Below are positions 59,040 to 64,000 of a stretch of 64,000 bases of DNA, piece by piece. The stretch is from Stenotrophomonas sepilia. GTDB lineage: Bacteria; Pseudomonadota; Gammaproteobacteria; Xanthomonadales; Xanthomonadaceae. Numbering within the stretch: the first letter of the stretch is position 1; each line of letters starts with the position of its first letter. The translations under genes and the position numbers were made by a program. Below the pieces are notes generated by a model. The model did not search any database. It was not told the origin of the DNA and saw only the letters and a list, made by a program, of their open reading frames with translations. The stretch spans positions 62,001-126,000 of the forward strand of contig NZ_LXXZ01000013.1 in assembly GCF_003244875.1 (NCBI RefSeq), read 5' to 3'.

Positions 59040-59957
59040 CTAGCCAGCCACGCCAGCCACGCCAGCCTGTGCAGCGTAGTGCGCCGCAAGGTGCTCGACC
59101 AGCGCGCGCACCTTGGGCGCGAGCGCACGTGCATGCGGGTACAACGCGAAGTAGCGCCGCTGGCCGGCATGCCAGGCCGGCAGCACGCGGATCAGACGAC
59201 CGGCGCGCAGGTCCTCCTGCACGGTCAACGCGGTGAACAGGCTGATGCCCATTCCGGCCAGCGCGGCGGCGTACAGCGCAGGCGTGGCATCCACACGCAG
59301 GCGCTGCCCGGCTTCAACGCTCACGCAGGCGCCGCGCGGCCCCTGTAACTGCCAGGGCGGCATTGATGGGGTGGGACTGAAACCCAGCAGCGTGTGCTGC
59401 TCCAGATCCGCAGCCTGCCGCGGCAGGCCATGCCGGGCCAGGTAGGCCGGTGCGGCGACCAGGATGCGCGGGCAGCTGGCCAGCTCGCGCGCGACCAGCT
59501 GGCTGTCCGGCAATGAAGCTGCAATGCGCAGCGCCAGGTCAAAGCCACCACCGACCACATCCACCACCTGATCATCCGCCGACAGGTCCAGCGTGACCTG
59601 CGGGTAACGCTGCAGGAACGAGGGCAGCCAATGCGGCAGTTCCTGGCTGGCCACTACCTGCGGCACGCTGATCCGCACCCTGCCACTGGGTTGCGCCTGC
59701 CCGGCGCGGGCACGATCGTCCGCCTCCTGCAGGCGGTCCAGCAGCGTTGCCGCCTCGCGGTAGTAATCGCGCCCGGCCTCGGTCAACGACAGCCGACGGC
59801 TGTTGCGATCGAGCAGGCGTACCTGCAGGTGTTCTTCCAGCTGCCGCAGCTGCCGCGACATCGCCGAGTGGGTGGTCCCCAGGCGCTCGGCGGCCGCGGT
59901 GAAACTGCCCGCGTCAACGATGGCGCGCAGCGCGCGCAGGGCGGCGAAGTGATCCAT
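59040..59957 (-). CDS. LysR-family transcription regulator
   Basis: 305 residues from the inner ATG. The N-terminal winged HTH reads HFAALRALRAIVDAGSFTAA then SAMSRQLRQLEEHLQVRL; the C-terminal effector domain is present in full (GRVRISVPQ, RILVAAPAYL). It lies directly downstream of the isochorismatase-like gene, in the same direction, and may control it. Confidence 0.93.
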   Translation of the reverse strand: MDHFAALRALRAIVDAGSFTAAAERLGTTHSAMSRQLRQLEEHLQVRLLDRNSRRLSLTEAGRDYYREAATLLDRLQEADDRARAGQAQPSGRVRISVPQVVASQELPHWLPSFLQRYPQVTLDLSADDQVVDVVGGGFDLALRIAASLPDSQLVARELASCPRILVAAPAYLARHGLPRQAADLEQHTLLGFSPTPSMPPWQLQGPRGACVSVEAGQRLRVDATPALYAAALAGMGISLFTALTVQEDLRAGRLIRVLPAWHAGQRRYFALYPHARALAPKVRALVEHLAAHYAAQAGVAGVAG

Positions 59958-60010
59958 CGGCGGGCAGCTCCACGTGGCGGGGCCCACGGCATGCGGGCCC
60001 CGCCAGCTTA

Positions 60011-60754
60011 TCAAGCGCCGTCACCGGCCTTGCGTACCGGCAGCGCCAGGATCGCGTCGGTGCTCATGACGTCGCCGAAGGCGTCTTCGATCTGCGCCAG
60101 CGAGGCCTCATGCAGCGCGCGATGATCGATGCGACGGCCGCCGGCCAGATCCAGATCACGGCTGGCGCTGGCATCGGACGAGACGATCACCCGGTAGCCA
60201 CGTGGGGCGGCCGCTGCGTCGCGCGCGGCACCGGCCACACAGGCATGGGTCTGCAGGCCAGTGACGATCAGGGTATCGATACCGGCATTCTTCAGCATCG
60301 GGTCGAGCACGGCTGCGGACGCGCCGGCGAACACGCTGACATTGTCCTTCTGCACCACGGTCTCGCCCTGGCGCGGCTGCAGGTCGCGATGGAAGGCGGC
60401 ATTGACGCTGCCCTGCGCGAACAGGGGTGCGCCGGCCGGCAGCACGTGCTGGACATGGATCACGCGGATGCCGTGGGCATCGGCGAATTCGACTACCCGC
60501 CTGGCCTGACGCAGTGCGGCCACGCCATCGGGAATGACCATGCGGCCACCCGCAAAGCCCGGTACGGCCCTGGCATCGAAGTACTCGTTCTGGAAGTCGA
60601 TCACCAGCACGGCAGTCTTCGCCGCATCCAGCGAGGTCGCGACCGGCGCACCCGCCATATGGCGGATGGTGGCATGGGCCGGCTCGGCAGCAGCAACCGG
60701 GATGGTGGCGGTCATGCCGAGCAAGCTGGCCAGGCCGAAGGCGGTGAGATTCAT
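60011..60754 (-). CDS. Exported isochorismatase-like hydrolase
   Basis: 247 residues from the ATG with AGGAG upstream. A signal peptide precedes the family core: VLVIDFQNEYF (catalytic Asp), a Lys in the FHRDLQPRQGETVVQKD region and LIVTGLQTHACVAGAAR with the nucleophile Cys. The family includes nicotinamidases and isochorismatases; export is unusual for it. The substrate cannot be named. Confidence 0.88.
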   Translation of the reverse strand: MNLTAFGLASLLGMTATIPVAAAEPAHATIRHMAGAPVATSLDAAKTAVLVIDFQNEYFDARAVPGFAGGRMVIPDGVAALRQARRVVEFADAHGIRVIHVQHVLPAGAPLFAQGSVNAAFHRDLQPRQGETVVQKDNVSVFAGASAAVLDPMLKNAGIDTLIVTGLQTHACVAGAARDAAAAPRGYRVIVSSDASASRDLDLAGGRRIDHRALHEASLAQIEDAFGDVMSTDAILALPVRKAGDGA

Positions 60755-60863
60755 GGAGCGACTCCTGTGCAGTGGAAAGTGGGCACAGGATGCGGAGCGG
60801 ATGGCGCACGAACCAGCCGTGAAACAGCACATGATCTGTGCGATATCAGCACAGACCGCTTCT

Positions 60864-60890
60864 GTGGAGTCGAGCCATGCTCGACTCTAC
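60864..60890 (-). repeat. GTAG-headed palindromic repeat (SMAG type)
   Basis: On the minus strand GTAGAGTCGAGC-ATG-GCTCGACTC, the form of the S. maltophilia GTAG repeats. It lies in the 206-bp gap between the isochorismatase-like and isocitrate dehydrogenase genes. Confidence 0.75.
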
Positions 60891-60908
60891 AGAGGCGGAA
60901 AAACGCAA

Positions 60909-60930
60909 CGGGGCGCCCGAAGGCGCCCCG
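60909..60930 (-). terminator. Terminator of isocitrate dehydrogenase gene
   Basis: CGGGGCGCC-CGAA-GGCGCCCCG with an imperfect T-rich run (minus strand TTGCGTTTTT) beyond it. It lies 31 bp past the stop of the dehydrogenase gene. Confidence 0.7.
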
Positions 60931-60960
60931 CTGTGCGTCCGACCGAGGTCGGCCGGCCGC

Positions 60961-61965
60961 TTACAGGCGGCTGGCAATGGCCTTGGCAAAGCTCATGGTG
61001 GTGCCGGTGCCCCCCAGGTCGCCGGTCAGCGAATCCTTGGCTTCCATGGTCGCCACGATGGCCTTGCGCAGGCGCTCGGCGTTTTCCGGCTGGCCGATGT
61101 GGTCCAGCATCTGCGCGGCCGCCAGCAGCAGCGCGCACGGATTGGCCTTGCCCTGGCCGGCGATGTCCGGCGCGGTGCCGTGCACGGCTTCGAAGATCGC
61201 CGCATCCTTGCCGATGTTGGCGCCCGGAGCCAGGCCCAGGCCGCCGACCAGGCCGGCGCACAGGTCGGAGATGATGTCGCCGAACAGGTTCGTGGTGACG
61301 ATCACATCGAACTGTTCCGGGCGCATCACCAGCTGCATGCAGCAGTTGTCGACGATCATTTCCTGGAACTCGATGTCCGGGTACTGCGCGGCCACTTCAC
61401 GGGCGACATTCAGGAACAGGCCCGAGGTCGACTTGATGATGTTGGCCTTGTGCACGGCGGTGACCTTCTTGCGGCCGGTGCTCTTGGCCAGCTCGAAGGC
61501 GTAGCGCACGATGCGCTCGGAGCCCTTGCGGGTGATGCGGGTGCCGGAGAAGGCGGTCTCGCCGTCGGCCGACACTTCCTGGCCTTCGGCCAGGTAGGCA
61601 CCTTCGGTGTTCTCACGGACGGTGATCAGGTCGACGTTGTCGAAACGCGACTTGGTGTTCGGGAAGGTGTGGGCCGGGCGCACGTTGGCGTACAGGTCGA
61701 AGTGGCGGCGCAGGCTGACGTTGATCGAGGTGAAGCCACCACCGACCGGGGTGGTCAGCGGGCTCTTCAGCGCGACCTTGTTGCGCGCGATCGATTCCAG
61801 GGTCACCGCCGGCATCAGGTCGCCGTGCTTTTCCAGGGCCACCAGGCCGGCGTCGGCGTCTTCGTACTCCAGGCCAGTCTTGAGCTGGTCGAGCACGAAC
61901 AGGGTGGCGTCCATGATTTCCGGGCCAATGCCGTCGCCGCGGATGACCGTAATTTTCTGCGTCAT
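60961..61965 (-). CDS. Isocitrate dehydrogenase (NAD type)
   Basis: 334 residues from the ATG. Landmarks: ITVIRGDGIGPEIM, FGDIISDLCAGLVGGLGLAP, IFEAVHGTAPDIAG and VRENTEGAYLAEG. The length and the ITVRENTEG form fit the NAD-dependent homologues near isopropylmalate dehydrogenase; substrate Ser lies in PLTTPVGGGFTSINVSLRR. It converts isocitrate to 2-oxoglutarate in the TCA cycle. Homoisocitrate or isopropylmalate use is less likely. Confidence 0.85.
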   Translation of the reverse strand: MTQKITVIRGDGIGPEIMDATLFVLDQLKTGLEYEDADAGLVALEKHGDLMPAVTLESIARNKVALKSPLTTPVGGGFTSINVSLRRHFDLYANVRPAHTFPNTKSRFDNVDLITVRENTEGAYLAEGQEVSADGETAFSGTRITRKGSERIVRYAFELAKSTGRKKVTAVHKANIIKSTSGLFLNVAREVAAQYPDIEFQEMIVDNCCMQLVMRPEQFDVIVTTNLFGDIISDLCAGLVGGLGLAPGANIGKDAAIFEAVHGTAPDIAGQGKANPCALLLAAAQMLDHIGQPENAERLRKAIVATMEAKDSLTGDLGGTGTTMSFAKAIASRL

Positions 61966-62287
61966 TGATCGATGTTCCGAACAGGGGGAAAAACGCCGTC
62001 CGGACGTGCCCGGAAACGCCGGCGCAAAGGAAGTTTCACCGGCAATTATGCCTGAGCCGGGGCCGAGGTCCCAAATAGACCATGGTCCCAGTCCCCGGCT
62101 CAGGCAGAATTGCCCGCGCATCGCCCCTCTACCCCCGCCCTGTCGGCGCGCCCCTTCAACAAGAAGGGGCTCCTGGGCTGTTGGATCGCGGGACAGGCCC
62201 CCTCGAGGGCCCGGTAGTGCCGGCCGCTGGCCGGCAACCCCGGCCATGTCGGGTTCAGGGGATGCCGGCCGCTGGCCGGCACGACCC
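61966..62287. other. Intergenic stretch with repeats
   Basis: No gene is seen. It holds the leader of the dehydrogenase gene, a perfect hairpin GCCCCTTC-AACAA-GAAGGGGC (62151-62171) and the paired SMAG repeats at 62214-62286. Confidence 0.6.
62214..62286. repeat. Pair of SMAG-type palindromic repeats
   Basis: GTAGTGCCGGCC-GCT-GGCCGGCA (from 62214) and a related GATGCCGGCC-GCT-GGCCGGCA (from 62261), both in direct order 47 bp apart. Such dimers are typical of S. maltophilia REP elements. Confidence 0.75.
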
Positions 62288-62680
62288 TCAGTGCTCGTGC
62301 GCGGCTGGCGCGGCGGCGCCGCCTTCGAGCTGGTCGAGGAAGTCGACCGCGCGGCGCAGGTGCGGGATCACGATGGAGCCGCCTACCACCAGGCCGACCG
62401 AGAAGGTCTCGAAGAACTCCTCACGGGTCACCCCGGCGTCCTTGCACTGGGCCACGTGGTAGCTGATGCAGTCGTCGCAGCGCAGCACCATCGAGGCCAC
62501 CAGGCCCAGCAGCTCCTTGGTCTTCACGTCCAGCGCGCCGGCCTGGTAGGTCTGCGTATCCAGCGCGAAGAAGCGGCGCACCACCTGGTTCGGTTCGCCC
62601 AGGATGCGCTCGTTCATGCGCTTGCGGAACTCGGTGAACTCGGCGATGCGGTCCTTGCTGCCGTCGTCGGCCGCGCTCAT
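62288..62680 (-). CDS. Carboxymuconolactone decarboxylase/AhpD-like protein
   Basis: 130 residues. RRFFALDTQTYQAGALDVKT then LRCDDCISYHVAQCKDAGVT, with the redox pair Cys-x2-Cys in CDDC and a following His, is the AhpD pattern. It probably reduces peroxide-related substrates or carries thiol electrons. It overlaps the glutaredoxin stop by 4 bases, and the pair could be one redox unit. Confidence 0.85.
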   Translation of the reverse strand: MSAADDGSKDRIAEFTEFRKRMNERILGEPNQVVRRFFALDTQTYQAGALDVKTKELLGLVASMVLRCDDCISYHVAQCKDAGVTREEFFETFSVGLVVGGSIVIPHLRRAVDFLDQLEGGAAAPAAHEH

Positions 62681-62967
62681 GCCTGGCCCTGCCCGGCCAG
62701 CAGCGGCTCGAGCTTGCCTTCACGGTGCAGGGCCATCATGTCGTCGTAGCCGCCGACATGGACGTCGCCGACGAAGATCTGCGGCACGCTGGTGCGGCGG
62801 GTCAGCGCCATCATCTTCTCGCGCTCGGCCGGGTCCAGGTCGATGCGGACCTCGGTCCACTGCTGGCCCTTGCTCTTCAGGAAGTTCTTGGCGGCCACGC
62901 AGTACGGGCAGACGGCAGTGGAATAGATGGTGATGGCGGGGGCACCGCCGGCGGTCTGGGCTGTCAC
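62677..62967 (-). CDS. grxC: Glutaredoxin
   Basis: 96 residues from a GTG with GGAG 6 bases upstream. ITIYSTAVCPYCVAAKNFLK has the Cys-Pro-Tyr-Cys active site; TSVPQIFVGDVHVGGYDD is the glutathione-binding block. It reduces disulfides with glutathione in the cytoplasm. Confidence 0.93.
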   Translation of the reverse strand: MTAQTAGGAPAITIYSTAVCPYCVAAKNFLKSKGQQWTEVRIDLDPAEREKMMALTRRTSVPQIFVGDVHVGGYDDMMALHREGKLEPLLAGQGQA

Positions 62968-63055
62968 GGGAAACTCCACGATGGATCGACGGTCTACATA
63001 TGGTACCGGTGCGCTGGAATTTCCACGCCACGGCCGCAACACTGTGGATTAACGA

Positions 63056-64000
63056 ATGGTTGCCCCCCGCCCTGCCACGCTTGGCGCGCCCCGCCCGAGG
63101 ACCTTCTGCTTGCGAGCCCTGCTGCTGACTACCGCCGTCACCCTGGCCCTGGCCATGCCGCTGGCCCAGGCCCAGGAGAAGCTGCCCGACATCGGCTCTT
63201 CGGCCGGCGAGCTGCTGACCCCGGCCCGCCAGGCCGAGTACGGCGCGATGATGCTGCGCGAGCTGCGCAACTACGGCTACCTGCTGGAAGATCCGCTGGT
63301 CAACGACTGGCTGCAGACCATGGGTACCCGGCTCGGCTCCAACAGTGACCAGCCGCGGCAGCCGTACACCTTCTTCGTGATGAACGACCGCCAGATCAAC
63401 GCGTTCGCCACGCTGGGCGGCTACATCGGGGTCAATGCCGGACTGGTGCTGACCGCCGAGCGCGAGGACGAGGTCGCTGCGGTGCTGTCCCACGAAATCG
63501 CCCACGTCACCCAGCAGCACGTGCTGCGCGGTGTCGAGCGCGCCCAGCGCGACCAGATCCCGATCCTGCTGGGCATGCTGGCGGCGGTAGTGGCCGCCCA
63601 GGCCAGCAACAGCACGTCGTCCGGCAACGCGACGATGGCGGCGATCAGCTCCGGCATGGGCCTGATGCAGCAGCGGCAGATCAACTACACCCGCTCCAAC
63701 GAGTCCGAGGCCGACCGCCTCGGCATCCGCACCCTGTCGCGCAGCGGCTACGACGTGGATGCCATGGCCGGCTTCTTCGAGCGGATGTCGGCAGCCATGC
63801 GCGGCAACGAAGGCGGCTACAGCGTGCCCGAGTTCCTGCGCACCCACCCGGTCAACATCACCCGCATCAGCGAGGCCAAGTCCCGCGCCCAGCAGATGAA
63901 GAAGGATACGGTGCTGCTCACCACCAGCACGCCCACCGGCGAGCGCAAGGAGCGGGTGGACCCGGCCGATCCCAGCCTGGGCGAGCCGCTGCTGCGCGGC
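63056..64000 (+). CDS. BepA/YfgC-like M48 metalloprotease (3' truncated)
   Basis: 315 codons to the window edge, no stop. A signal peptide (ending about PLAQAQ) precedes the protease: AVLSHEIAHV holds the zinc site HExxH and NESEADRLGI the third ligand. It is the outer-membrane quality-control protease family that helps LptD assembly and degrades misfolded outer-membrane proteins. The TPR end lies outside. Confidence 0.9.
   Translation, partial: MVAPRPATLGAPRPRTFCLRALLLTTAVTLALAMPLAQAQEKLPDIGSSAGELLTPARQAEYGAMMLRELRNYGYLLEDPLVNDWLQTMGTRLGSNSDQPRQPYTFFVMNDRQINAFATLGGYIGVNAGLVLTAEREDEVAAVLSHEIAHVTQQHVLRGVERAQRDQIPILLGMLAAVVAAQASNSTSSGNATMAAISSGMGLMQQRQINYTRSNESEADRLGIRTLSRSGYDVDAMAGFFERMSAAMRGNEGGYSVPEFLRTHPVNITRISEAKSRAQQMKKDTVLLTTSTPTGERKERVDPADPSLGEPLLRG

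Overview
The window is high-GC gammaproteobacterial chromosome, most likely Stenotrophomonas (S. maltophilia complex, Xanthomonadaceae). The support is GTAG-headed palindromic repeats of the S. maltophilia type at 60864-60890 and 62214-62286, and the style of the housekeeping genes at the right end. About 53 of the 64 kb is prophage. The host parts are a short block at 13.0-16.8 kb and the right end from 57.8 kb.

Prophage 1 (1 to about 12.99 kb; its left part lies outside the window) is a temperate T7-like podovirus. Tail fibre, tail protein, holin, small terminase and large terminase run in the T7 gp17-17.5-18-19 order. They are followed by a small lysis/membrane cluster and a proteasome-like Ntn hydrolase. 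An opposite-strand accessory block (receiver-only response regulator, two paralogous membrane proteins) comes next. Then a 1.1 kb gene-free region carries host-type promoters, short direct repeats and overlapping hairpins, where a T7-like genome would have its ends and early promoters. The early region encodes a two-domain beta-clamp-like protein, several small proteins, an ArdA antirestriction protein with an inserted zinc knuckle, a chain of overlapping mini-genes, a winged-helix protein and a tyrosine integrase next to tRNA-Leu(UAG). The early genes are separated by recurring terminator/ribosome-binding-site cassettes.

The host block at 13.0-16.8 kb holds tRNA-Leu, a lipoprotein, two tRNA-Lys(CUU), tRNA-His, a decayed gene and two secreted or membrane proteins of unknown role.

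Prophage 2 (16842-57873, 41 kb) is a lambda-like siphovirus in tRNA-Arg(UCU), bounded by a perfect 50-bp repeat. Its minus-strand half carries tail, lysis, head, terminase and primase-helicase genes. Its left edge carries an SRAP protein, a phospholipase-D-like protein and a Dam-type methylase. A Cro-like/repressor switch sits at 46.2-47.1 kb, and four operator-like sites TTTAGC-N5-GCTAAA link the switch to a second rightward operon (48.2-55.9 kb). That operon ends in a cytosine methyltransferase with a repeat array, an excisionase-like protein and integrase. Between integrase and attR lies a toxin-antitoxin-chaperone operon (MqsR, MqsA with a C-terminal extension, SecB-like) with a fourth coupled gene. 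The portal gene has a one-base frameshift, so the prophage may be defective.

The right-hand host segment has tRNA-Arg, tRNA-Pro, a YccA/Bax-inhibitor protein, a LysR regulator, an exported isochorismatase-like hydrolase, NAD-type isocitrate dehydrogenase, an AhpD-like protein, a glutaredoxin and the start of a BepA-like M48 metalloprotease. All calls rest on reading the sequence; no database search was possible.
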